A stretch of 64,000 nucleotides of DNA from Cheiracanthium punctorium (lineage: Eukaryota; Arthropoda; Arachnida; Araneae; Cheiracanthiidae), in the NCBI GenBank assembly GCA_038373885.1, contig JAWZYV010013555.1:1-64000 (forward strand), written 5' to 3'. Under the pieces are notes generated by a model that saw nothing but the letters and a program-made list of their open reading frames with translations, had not been told where the DNA came from and searched no databases. Below, piece after piece: positions 1 through 9,470 of the stretch. Both the position numbers and the translations under genes were made by a program. How positions within the stretch are numbered: position 1 is the stretch's first letter; every line of letters starts with the position of its first letter.

Positions 1-498
1 AATGATAAAGCATCTCTGCTATTTACGGATACGGATTCGCTAACGTACGAAATGAAAACTGAAGACATATATGAAGATATGTTAAATGATATTAATGTGT
101 ATGATACATCAGACTATCCAATCAACCACCCTCTCTACAGCACGCTCAATAAAAAGAAGATAGGATGTTTTAAGGATGAATTAAATGGTAAGCCCATCGT
201 GGAGTTTGTTGGACTGCGTCCTAAGATGTATTCAATTTTAGCAGAAAATATGGAGAAGACTGCAAAAGGTGTATCGCGTCATGCAGTGAAAAAGAAATTA
301 TCTCATGAAAACTACAGAAAATGTGTGAAAAATCACCAATTAACTAGAGAAAATAAAATACGAATACAAAGTGAAAAACATAGGTTGTACACAGTGCAAC
401 AAAACAAAGTTGCTCTATGCCCCTTTGATGACAAGAGGTACATATTGAATGATGGCATAAACACATTAGCACACGGTCACTGTAATATCGGTAGATGA
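1..498 (+). CDS. Polinton/Maverick-type family B DNA polymerase, C-terminal end (5' truncated by window)
   Basis: The frame is open from base 1 to the stop at 496-498; the ATG at 52 is internal. The first residues contain FTDTDSLTYE, the family B polymerase motif C with two catalytic aspartates (about 31-60). After it come KTEDIYEDM, a FKDEL segment and EFVGLRPKMYS, a layout known from protein-primed polymerases of Polinton/Maverick elements and related arthropod sequences, where this part forms the palm-thumb region. The enzyme would copy the element's linear DNA. No stop or frameshift is seen in this part. No Polinton integrase, protease or capsid gene is visible downstream, so either the element's other genes lie to the left or this is a fragment. 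Family B assignment is firm; Polinton origin is an inference from the wording of the motifs. Confidence 0.75.
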   Translation, partial: NDKASLLFTDTDSLTYEMKTEDIYEDMLNDINVYDTSDYPINHPLYSTLNKKKIGCFKDELNGKPIVEFVGLRPKMYSILAENMEKTAKGVSRHAVKKKLSHENYRKCVKNHQLTRENKIRIQSEKHRLYTVQQNKVALCPFDDKRYILNDGINTLAHGHCNIGR

Positions 499-1640
499 GG
501 TTTATACTAATAAAATTATCTGTTCTAAGAAAAATGTATTGGAAAAATAGGCCTCAAGGGGAATCTCCGCCAAGCATTTGCTAAAAGGGAGATAACGCGC
601 CATATGCTGTACTCCATGAGTGGTGCGGAAATCAGCATTTTTATTTTCTTAGTAACTAAATTCCCACTATCTAAAAATTATAAAAGAAAAAAAAAAGGTA
701 AGTCGCGGCATTCTATAAAAAAATAACACGTGATATAAAAGGAAAAAATCATGAAATAACTCTTATCCTTAAAGCAGAATATTTTTATTCATAAAAAAAT
801 AATCTAAAAGAAAAAAAAATGTGAACTTATATATACGATTAAAAAATAATAAGAAGTTCATTAATAAGGAATAATAATTCACTCTCAAAGAAACCTACAA
901 TTTTTGAAATAATGCTAAGTCCCACTAATCTGCAAAAAATATTTACAAAGAAAAAAAAATCCTAAACCATACTCTTTCGCCCACGGCTTAATCGTTAAGC
1001 ATCACTGTAAGGATGGGGGAAATTCCCTGCAGTCTGCACCCTGCGCACTGTGCCGAACGCCGCACTACGCCTGACGCCTGCGCCTGGGGCAAAACTGGGG
1101 CAGTCTGGGTTCTTTGAAAAACGCACAACTTAACAGAAATATGGAAAGTTATATTTATACGTAGCCTAATTCTATGATAAATAATTTTTAATATACAAAA
1201 CCAACGTAGGAAATGTATCTCGTACTCGAATACCTTTTTTGGAGGATGTACACACAGGTGTGCAGTCCAGAATTATTGCATAGTATACTTAGCTGAGTGA
1301 ACAGAAGCTATGATTTTTTTCTGGACAGCATTGGTACAGAATTTTTGTAACGTTTGCTACGTATTAACTAACAACATAAATACTTTCAACCAGTAACGTA
1401 GTTGTGGTAGCCCCTAATTATTTTTCAAAGACATTAAATAATTTAATTTTTTCGACAGGGGATTTATTTTTTCAGGAGACCCAACAGCTTTAAAATAGTT
1501 AAATATGGATTTTAGGTACGTAAGTAAAATTTTGAATTAACTACATATCCTAATATTCTATTTCCTCTAAATTTTCCAGTAAGGAGACCCTTTTCAATCT
1601 CTAGGCATACCGCCTGAAACGCATTTACTTTTAATCTCTG
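499..1640. other. AT-rich intergenic stretch, nothing recognised
   Basis: Low-complexity A-rich sequence with a short GC-richer patch near 1010-1110. I see no coding frame, terminal inverted repeat or RNA fold that I can support. Confidence 0.5.
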
Positions 1641-1719
1641 AAACTAAATCGCTAATTATTTATAAACTAAAGCACTAATTATTTATAAACTAAAGCACCA
1701 ATTATTTATAAACTAAAAG
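1641..1719. repeat. 23-bp tandem repeat, about 3.4 copies
   Basis: Units start at 1641, 1664 and 1687, with a partial unit at 1710. Each reads AAACTAAA followed by a variable three bases and CTAATTATTTAT-like sequence. The copies differ at only a few bases, so the duplication looks recent or maintained. Confidence 0.85.
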
Positions 1720-1796
1720 TATTGATTTAGCCCATGACAACACTATGGAGAGGAAAAGGGCGCCAAAGAAAAAAAGAAAAAAATGCACAAGCGCTT

Positions 1797-1870
1797 CCCT
1801 ACTAGCAATTTTGCTCGGGCTACCACCGGCCACGCAGCCAGCCGATGCCCGAGCAAAATTGCTAGTAGGG
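1797..1870. repeat. Perfect 24-bp inverted repeat (hairpin) with 26-nt GC-rich loop
   Basis: The arms 1797-1820 and 1847-1870 are exact reverse complements (arm begins CCCTACTAGCAATTTTGCTC). The loop 1821-1846 is GC-rich. A perfect stem in this otherwise decayed region suggests a very young palindromic insertion, a MITE-like sequence, or a small hairpin RNA precursor. No target duplication is obvious. Confidence 0.85.
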
Positions 1871-2463
1871 TTTGCACTCTAGGAGAGAATTGCCCTGGAA
1901 CTATAAACTAAGTTTCATCGCCTTTTCAAAAGCCCGGAAGTCTTTCCACTTATTTCTACTCACTGTGCTCTTGACTTCTGCTGCTTGCGGCACGTGGAGA
2001 TGATTACTTGAGAGTCTAGGGGGTCGTTAATTAGGGGGGGAGCACTGACCAAAGAACACTGATCGAAGTTTTAGAAGAGATTCGGGTTGCAGGAATGGAC
2101 TCACCTTTTCATCAGACCACCCACTGCAACAAAACATTTTCACAGCATCGTGTTTATGACCTCTATAAACAAAAAAGTCAGAATGATAAGTTTGGTTTGT
2201 GATTTTTGGAGTTTGGGACATATGGTCTCAACCTATGTGGAACGGGGGGGAGGGAACAATCCAAATTATATGCTACCTATGTTGCATTTTTCACGTGACC
2301 AGTCCACTACTCCTTAGAACAAAAAGAGATTGAGACTGAGAGATCAGCCGAATGACAGGAGGGAAAAAAAAACTCTTCTACCTGGCTAGTGCCGCCCCTC
2401 TCGAGCCAGCGCCCTAGGCAGTCGCCTAGTTTGCCTATATGGTCGAGCCGGCTCTGCTCTTGG
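1871..2463. other. Intergenic, GC-richer patch near 2390-2460
   Basis: There is no supported coding frame. The patch 2385-2460, with repeated GCCTAGG/GCCTAG words, directly follows the end of the hAT pseudogene on the minus strand and could be that element's decayed terminus; I cannot define a boundary. Confidence 0.35.
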
Positions 2464-3564
2464 CTATCTTAGGCAAATTACCTGGTTTCCGTTTTTGGCT
2501 TTTTTTTCACGTGTTACATTACATTCTCCTTTAAAATAATATAAGAAGGCATCCCAATGATAAGTTACACGCGAAAGGCTTTTACCCAAAGATAGGCAGC
2601 GAGTAGCACAGTGCTTTAGAATCTTCTTGTCACTGTTGTACAAACTTTGGAATTTTCGTAATTAACGCTTTCCTTTTACACTCTTTCTTAGATAGTAATA
2701 GACATCTATAAGTAATTCGTCAATGGATATTGGTAGTGCTACTGAGCCTTTTTCAGCTGCTAAATTTAGTTGATGACATAAACAGCCAAAAACTACCAAT
2801 TTATCATTCTGTTTTTTTAAGCATGCATAAACACCTTTGTTCTTGCCATCCATTGCATTAGCATAATCCGATCCTGAAATTCCGTTTTCAAAAGGAGTAT
2901 TGCGCTTTTGGAAGTCTTGTATTATTAAATTGGCTATATTCTCACCTGTGCTACTTTCTTCAAGGATGGGAAGTGATAATAACTTAGATTTAGTTTGTCC
3001 GGCTGAGGAATCAAAAAAAGTCACAACAATGGATTACATTTTTGTATCCGAATCATTACTACTATTCGTAGCAACTCAGAAAGGTGAGCTTTTTAAAATT
3101 TCACTCACCTTCTCAGCGTAATCGGTAGCTATTTCTTTAATTATATATCCTGTTTTAGTTCTTCCACAGGAAAATTTCTTCGCAGCTTCACAATTTGGAA
3201 ACATCATTGGCATTAATTTGGTAAAATGGTCAGCAGCGGCAACAGGTATATTATGCTCCAATATAAAGTTCATAAATAACACTTCTGCTTTTATGGTTTG
3301 AAAATCATCCGATTTTGATATAAATTGAAGTTTGTATGTTTTTGAAACTACACTGTAGTTTCCATTGTGTCTCTGTGATCGTGAATGAGCTACAATATCG
3401 GACCTGATTGTGAATGCCTATAATATCGGACCATCGCTGATATTTATGTCCAGGTCAAACTGCAAAAAAAAAGCAAAGAAATCCCCTTTTCTCGATTTTC
3501 GAATGAAATCAAATTCTTGGCAGTAACGGGCATTGAGTTTTTGTGAATGCAAACGTTTAGCCAT
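2464..3564 (-). pseudogene. hAT-like (ZNF862/KIAA1586-like) transposase-derived pseudogene
   Basis: One continuous minus-strand frame runs from ATG 3564 to a stop at 2464-2466, broken by four internal stops (3418-3420, 3076-3078, 3034-3036, 2662-2664) without net frame change. The start MAKRLHSQKLN leads into a degenerate BED-like zinc finger region ending HSRSQRHN. Then come EHNIPVAAADHFTKLMP and KKFSCGRTKT, an RNase H-like region with SGSDYANAMDG and FGCLCHQLNLAAEKG, and HCATRCLSLGK, the counterpart of the family's HxxTRWLSL box with Trp replaced by Cys. These are hallmarks of hAT transposases and their domesticated ZNF862-like relatives, which bind DNA and cut and paste the element. The usual C-terminal dimerisation region is missing. 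Because the stops are in frame, decay was by point mutation. A small duplication of ATATCGGACC occurs near 3395-3430. Confidence 0.8.
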
Positions 3565-3599
3565 GATTACTAATTAAAATTAACACCATGTGTATACGA

Positions 3600-3800
3600 T
3601 TCTCGACGAAACATGAACAACCCTGGAGGAACGAACTGGAACAACCTTCCCTCCACAACCATTTCACTTCACTTTACTCCGCATTCCCAGTCAGTGTTAC
3701 CAGGGAGTCTATTCTGCCTCGTTCGGATGTGTGACATCATATTGATGTCATTCGTAACCTGCTAACGTATGTTGGTATTCTGCAAGGTACGGTCGAGCTT
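3600..3800 (-). promoter_or_regulatory. Upstream module shared with the THAP pseudogene (promoter-like)
   Basis: Read in the sense of the hAT pseudogene, this stretch contains GAATACCA, TGATGTCAC, ATCCGAACG, GGCAGAATAGAC and CCCTGG in that order. The same series (with a full TGACGTCA) appears at 16360-16480 upstream of the THAP pseudogene, also in the sense of that gene. A common promoter or a common transposon end are both possible. Confidence 0.45.
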
Positions 3801-4528
3801 TAGGTGCGGATTCTTCCTACCGTATGTTTACATTATAGCATACGTTTCAACCCACCAGGAAAATCGTGGCGTTAGAGAATCCGTATGTTGAAAATGCTTC
3901 AAATCGAAAGAGCGGCAGCTGCTTTGCAGGTGTTATTTTTATCAGCGTGATAGAAGAGTGCGAAGACGCATGAAGGGATAGGATATTAAAAGGATGAAAA
4001 AATATTTTAACATAGGAAGAGGGAAATTTTAGAAGAGAACAACTCATTAATTTTTGCTTCAAAGGTATTGAAAATTGCTATCCGGTGTTAAAATGAGCTA
4101 AATTTTTAGAAATACGAAGTGAAATATAGTTGCTGATATTGTAAAAATTAAGTTGGTGCGTCTTTAAATATGATGGCCCCTTACGCATACTTTTAATTAA
4201 AGTGTACATCAGGCCAGTAACCAGGGGGTGATAAAATTACGGGCAGTGCCCTCCCAGAAAAATATGCCCCCCCCCTAAATTCAACGCTTATCTCTAATTC
4301 GAAAAATTGACAGAAAAAATGATTTTAAAAAATGAAAGAATCAGTTTGAAAAAATTAAACATTTTTAAATTCTTGTTTTACCATTACTGAAGTATATACG
4401 AAAGATTGAGCATTTTCAGCATAGTTTTAAAACTCAAGCTGTCAGTTTCAGAGACCAGAGGATTTTGCTCAGTGCCGTATTCGAGGGGGGAGGACAAAGG
4501 GGCCCGAGCCCCCTCAGAAAATGTAAAA
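3801..4528. other. Intergenic sequence with short G/C-run repeat fragments
   Basis: Stretches near 4210-4275 and 4470-4520 (GGGGG and CCCCCC runs beside short words such as GTAACCAGGGGG) look like ends of short non-autonomous DNA transposons, but I could not pair two ends with a target duplication. Confidence 0.3.
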
Positions 4529-6105
4529 TAACACTAGTCAACAGCCATTTTGCCTCTGGGATGTGATACATCAATTAGTATGTATTTTGGTGTGTAGAAT
4601 CCGAATCTACCTTTCAGAATGCTCTAGCACGTAAGATTTTTGAGTTTTTAAGGATTTTTATTTATTTTTTTCTTAATTTCACTACTTTCCGTTCTTTTAT
4701 TTTAATGTTTAATTTTTAATTTTTTTTCTACAAGTTTGGTACAAGAGTACTATAAGATCAGCAAATTGTCACTTGATGTCAGATGTTACACAGGCAAGTG
4801 TTATTCATTAGATGGACAGATAATCCAGTAGTGCGAAATAAACATTATTAGGTGTGGAATTAGCCTAAGGATCATTTTCCAGCCTATAACTTCTCTCTCA
4901 CAAATATTACAGGGCATTCTCTATCAAAACTAGACATAAAATAAAGTATAAAATGTATCTACAGAGCATTTGCTGGTGACATAATGAAAGATTGCCTGTT
5001 CCTACCTGTAATCTGCAAAACATAGAATCAGAAACAATGTCAAGTGAATCTGAAGACGCTGATCAAGAACCTGTAGTAGATATTCGCCTCATTCTCAAGA
5101 TTTTTCTCCTCAGCCCTTTAATCAAAAGTAGTTGAGCAATTTGGTTCGCGATCTAAAACTTTCAAAACAGCAAGCTGAACTTTTGGGGTCGAGACTGCAA
5201 CAACGAAATCTTCTAGCTCCAGGTACAAAAATTTCCTTTTGAGATCAAAAGGTACTCCATTCGCTCAATATTTCGACATGCAGAATCCAATGTGTGTATG
5301 TAGAGATGTCAATGGTCTGCTAATGCAGCTAGGTGTACAACATAACCATCAGGAATAGTCACTCTTTATTGACTCTAGGAAAACCAGATTGAAAGCAGTA
5401 CTACTGCATAATGGCAATACTTTTCCATCTGTGCCTCTGGCTCATGCAGTAGACGAGAAAGAAACTTATGAAACTTTGGTCACTATACAGTAAAGTGGCT
5501 TAAAAGGAAATCACATGTAACTTTAAAGGAAAATGGGAAAAATACTCCACTGGTTGAGCCCAATAAAATCAGTTTGTCTCCGATTCATGTCAAGTTGGGT
5601 TTTATGAAGAACTTTGTTAAAGCTCTGGATAAATGAGGTCAGGTCATCAATCATTTGAAAGAAAAGTTTCTCAAGCTGAGTGAAGCAAAGTTAAAAGAAA
5701 GTATATTTATTGGACCACAAATAGAAAAATTGTTCAGCGATCCATCGTTTGATATCAGAACTGACAAATATCGAGTTAACGGCTTGGACCTCATTTAAAC
5801 CAAGTGGTAAGGGCGTTTTGGACAGGAAAAAAGATGATATCTATGTTGGTATGTGTATACATATAAATACCAATGTATACATATAAAATAATATTGAATT
5901 ATTAAGTTTTTAATATGAATTTCTTGTTAGTTTCAATTCTATCAAATTTTGCCGGTATTGCTTCTGATTTTTCTGTGCCTCTTGGAAATGTGACGTGATA
6001 GACACAAATTGATTTTACCAGTGAATTCAGCACCCCGAAATTAAGTAAATCCACCCATTTACAAAACAGAGGCAGAAAAAAAGTTTAAATTTGTTGACTA
6101 GTGTA
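4529..6105. repeat. Inverted repeat pair bounding a decayed gene
   Basis: The left arm 4529-4558 (ACACTAGTCAACA then TTTTGCCTCTG) matches the reverse complement of 6066-6105 (CAGAGGCAGAAAA then TGTTGACTAGTGT), imperfectly, with indels in the middle. The arms enclose the pseudogene at 5037-5850, so they may be the ends of the transposon that carried it. Confidence 0.5.
5037..5850 (+). pseudogene. Decayed member of a widespread uncharacterised protein family (likely transposon-borne)
   Basis: Beginning MSSESEDADQEPVVD at 5037, the reading jumps frame and continues as SPHSQDFSPQPFN, then LVRDLKLSKQQAELLGSRL and RNLLAPGT, a stop, then FAQYFDMQNP, LFIDSRKTRLKAVLLHNGN, VPLAHAVDEKETYE, and after a deleted centre ISLSPIHVKLGFMKNFVKAL, LSEAKLKESIFIGPQIEKL and ELTAWTSFK. 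I recall the order (LGSRL, FIDSSKxSLKAVLLHNGN, PLHIKLGLMKxFVKA, LSEAKxKxGxFxGPQI) from many predicted proteins of arthropods and cnidarians with no assigned function. The central Cys-rich part (CGDLK...YPCFLCLWDSR in relatives) is missing here. Several stops and at least two frameshifts make it non-functional. The biochemical role of the family is unknown to me. Confidence 0.6.
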
Positions 6106-6451
6106 ATTATAAAAATTCATCTATTTTAAAACATTTATATTAAGTATTGTAAAAATTAAATTTAAAATACCGGACGAAGTATAAACCTATATACGCCGCT
6201 GATTTTGGTGACCGGTTTGCCAATATACCAATCTTCTAGATTGCTTTTGCAGTACATCATATTTGTACTATTTCTAGTGTTAAAAAAATACTACAAATTA
6301 AATATTGAGTGTTTAATACATTTTGTCATGTGAAATATAAAATTTGCTGAAGAGTGTTTATGATTTTGGTTTGTCTGTCTGTCCGTCAGTGCTCTAACTG
6401 ATGTAAATACAGAGGGTGTTTACACTTTTTTAGAACGTTCCGAAGCCGGAT
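6106..6451. other. Intergenic, nothing recognised
   Basis: AT-rich sequence without a supported frame or repeat. Confidence 0.4.
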
Positions 6452-6530
6452 ATAGTTGATATGCTTAAAATATCAACTATATATTACATTGGAGGCTATC
6501 GGATTGAACATTTTTTAAATGTTCAATCCG
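6452..6530. repeat. Two adjacent short hairpins
   Basis: The first stem is ATAGTTGATAT at 6452-6462 with its complement at 6470-6480. The second is CGGATTGAACAT at 6500-6511 with its exact complement at 6519-6530 and a 7-nt loop. They may be the two ends of a minimal foldback element or an RNA structure. Confidence 0.7.
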
Positions 6531-6834
6531 ACAGCCCCTTTTCTTGACCATAAATCTACATCTTGATTCCATGATAGATGGGCATTTATAAAAATTTCTA
6601 TTTTTTTTTATTTCACAATTTTCTAGGGTCATTGTACATTTGGGTGCTCCTGTAAAAGAACTACAAATAATAGAGACGCTATAGCTCTGTTTTGTAATTC
6701 TTAATAACATATAACAATTTTGCTCCATTTGACCCTTTGATTGATCGATTTTGTAATCAAGTCAAAGCTACTCTAGAGCTATCTGTAAAGGGGATTGGTT
6801 TGTCTTGGGTGAAGAACTTTTTAGGAGGTTTAAA

Positions 6835-6950
6835 TGCGTATTCACGTTACATCTGGAGAAAACCGCCCAAAACTCAAGACAGTTAGTTCGACAGCCATGA
6901 GGTAGGCCAGAACCCTGGACTTTTACACTTCAGCCCTCTACTATGTTAAG
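6835..6950 (+). repeat. Dispersed repeat, copy 1
   Basis: It contains ATTCACGTTACATCTGGAGA, AAACCG, CAAAACTC, AGACA, TTAG and TCGACAG in the same order as 44008-44120. No coding sense is visible, so it is probably part of a non-autonomous transposon. Confidence 0.7.
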
Positions 6951-7984
6951 TGTCGTATCCATTCGGCCATAGTCGGCTTTTCTTTTGTTTGAAGTAGCCG
7001 AATGTGCCTAAAATAAGCTTTAAAGAATGACTGCCCTTAGAGCAAAATGTATTCATTTATTTTGAGTGCTGCTGTAAAAGCACTATGAATTCCACATACA
7101 CGATTTTCAATACAGTACATGGTACAGTGCATAGGGATAACATATAGAACGTCGTAATGGTCGATGAATATTTACGGCTGTTAGAACACGGACAGATGGA
7201 TAGAACAGATTGACAGAACTGAAATTATAATCCCTTTTCAGCTTTGTTGGTAAGCGTTAAAACATATTAGAATCACTAAAAATAGTTAAGATATTATGAA
7301 AATTTTATAATGAAAATTAAGTCAACCACAAAAACTAAGCAAAAACTTGCGCGTGTTCAGGACTTTTTGCCTGCACTGTAATTTTATTAACATACGCAAT
7401 TAAATTAGTAAATACAATAAAGTAAATGAAATAGCCAGAAATATGCTTTCGTAACACTTTAAGGATCTCAGAGGCGAGAGGGGAGGAGAAGAAAACAATT
7501 GAAAATACATAGCCATCCTGGGATACTGCCTCCATCTAGTTGAATCATCTGGCTACGGGCCTGTTATTCGTAAGCGATTGGTATATGTAACTTTACTGTT
7601 CGAAAATGCAAATGCCTTTTCTCCGGAGCTGTACAATAGGTATTTTTTATGTTATTTAAAATTACTTATTTGTATCATGCAGTTCAACGGAACGTTATTA
7701 TTGCCTTCAAAAATGTTCTATATTTATAACATAAATAAACTGTTTATAGATTTTTTCTTTTCTTTTTTTTTACTTCTTTTTTTGTTCTTGTTGTTAATCT
7801 CAAATTCATCAAACTTCGCTAACTGAAAATTCTTTTCTAAAGGAAGTTTTAACAGATTTCAAAGCAGGTAACTAAAGTTCGAACTTCAGTGTTATCCAAA
7901 TACATTTTCACTCAAGAATAATGAGAATGCCCTATATTTCCAAATAAAAGAATATAAAAAAAAAATAAAGAGAAAATTAAAAGT
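6951..7984. other. AT-rich intergenic stretch left of the gypsy element
   Basis: No supported gene. A T-rich run (7740-7800) precedes an A-rich stretch (7945-7980) that abuts the 5' LTR. Confidence 0.4.
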
Positions 7985-8390
7985 ACTGCGGTGGCAGAGT
8001 GTCGGGCAAATTTCCTGCCTTGCCGCCGATTGTGAAAGCCACAGCAGAATTAACGAGTGGTGACGTTTATCAGGATCTACAGGGACAACTCAATCGTGTT
8101 TGAGCTGCCTTTGTTCATGGGCACGAGCGTATATAAGCAAGTGCTACTGCGACAGCAAGCTGCAGCTTCCTCTTTCAACAAGATATATTTTAACGTTTCA
8201 CTTAGTTTTAATTAACAATGTTTTAACTTCACAATGTTCACTTTTATACCTGTTCTTAGTTAATAAAGTTTCCTAGTTTTAACAATGAATGTGTACTCAT
8301 TTTAAAGTCCCTGCTCTAAGTTATCTGATCCTGAATCAAGTATAGACGGCGTGCTGGTTGGATGATAAGTAAAACACCAGCATCCGTAGT
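7985..8390 (+). repeat. 5' LTR of the gypsy element
   Basis: 406 bp, matching 12640-13045. It carries a TATA-type box (GTATATAAG, about 8129-8137) and a polyadenylation signal AATAAA at 8262-8267, giving a plausible U3-R-U5 order for promoter and 3' end formation. Confidence 0.93.
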
Positions 8391-8402
8391 GGTGACTCGT
8401 AG
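8390..8402 (+). promoter_or_regulatory. Primer binding site of the gypsy element
   Basis: TGGTGACTCGTAG starts at the LTR edge; TGG pairs with the CCA tail of a tRNA. I cannot name the tRNA from memory with confidence. Confidence 0.65.
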
Positions 8403-8684
8403 TTTCTACAAAGTTTCTACAAGTTCCTGAAAAGCGCCGAAGTAGCTGTACGTCTGTGTTTGACGGATGAAAGAAATGGAGACTCCCAGTCGTGCATTTT
8501 GAAGCAACTTAGACTGGCAAAAACTATGGAGTGCCACGTGTTGAAATCTATCAAGGTGAATTTCTGCTGATGTTCTGGAGGTCTGATTTTTGCGGACTAC
8601 CGGGGACTGTCATCTTTTAGTATAGGTTCTACCTGCTGTTTGATCATGTTTGTAAGGTAAGCAGAGTTTCAAAATTTTCCTACT
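8403..8684 (+). other. Untranslated leader of the gypsy element
   Basis: About 280 bp between the primer site and gag, where a packaging signal would be expected; no specific structure is recognised. Confidence 0.5.
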
Positions 8685-9470
8685 ATGCCAGGCGACGGGG
8701 AACAGGCGGTGGCTGAAACACATAAGGTTGGCTTGAAACTACCTCCATTTTGGGAAAAACACCCAGAATTATGGTTCGCAAACATCGAGGCACAGTTTGT
8801 GGTTTCGGGTATTACACAAGGTAATACCAAGTACTACTTAATTATTTCTGCATTAAATTCAGAGGTGCTGTCATATGTTAGAGACATAGTTTTACAACCA
8901 CCGGCGGGTGACAGATACGAAACGCTTAAAAAAAGGTTGATTGCGGACTTTTCAGACTCTGAACAACGTCGACTAAAAACGTTACTTTCAGAGCTGGTTT
9001 TGGAGGACGATAAGCCGTCTCAGTTACTCCGGCGAATGACACAGTTGGGAGGCACAGGTTTTGATGACAAAAACCTTAAAACTCTGTGGTTACAACGTCT
9101 ACCATTACAAATGCAGACAATTTTGTCTATCTCTGACGATACTTTGGAGAAATTAGCCATAATGGCGGACAAAATCCATGAAACCACTGCAGGCACTGTC
9201 GGCTTACTGCAAACTGATAAAGCAACTGTTTCCCCTGAAAACAGTCAGCTACAAACCCAAATCTCAGAATTAACCAAGAAAGTCGAACGTCTTACGCGCC
9301 CCCGCCACAGATACAGTTCTCAGCATAGGAGCCCTTCCCGTAGACAACACTCAAACAGCCGAAGAAAATCCATGATAGGTGTTGGTATCACTTTAAGTTC
9401 GGCAGTGCGGCTAAACGTTGCAAATCCCCTTGTTTATTTAAAAAATCGGGAAACGAGCAGTGAGATCGAA
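8685..9470 (+). pseudogene. gag: Gag of the gypsy element (frameshifted)
   Basis: The start MPGDGEQAVAE leads into KLPPFWEKHPELWFANIEAQF, a matrix/capsid start common in arthropod gypsy Gag, followed by capsid-like helices (SEQRRLKTLLSEL, LWLQRLP) and a basic Arg/Ser-rich tail. The zinc knuckle (CWYHFKFG...AAKRCKSPC) is readable only in another frame from 9371, ending in a stop near 9461, so a frameshift lies just before it. Gag would package the RNA; this copy could not make a complete one. Confidence 0.85.
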
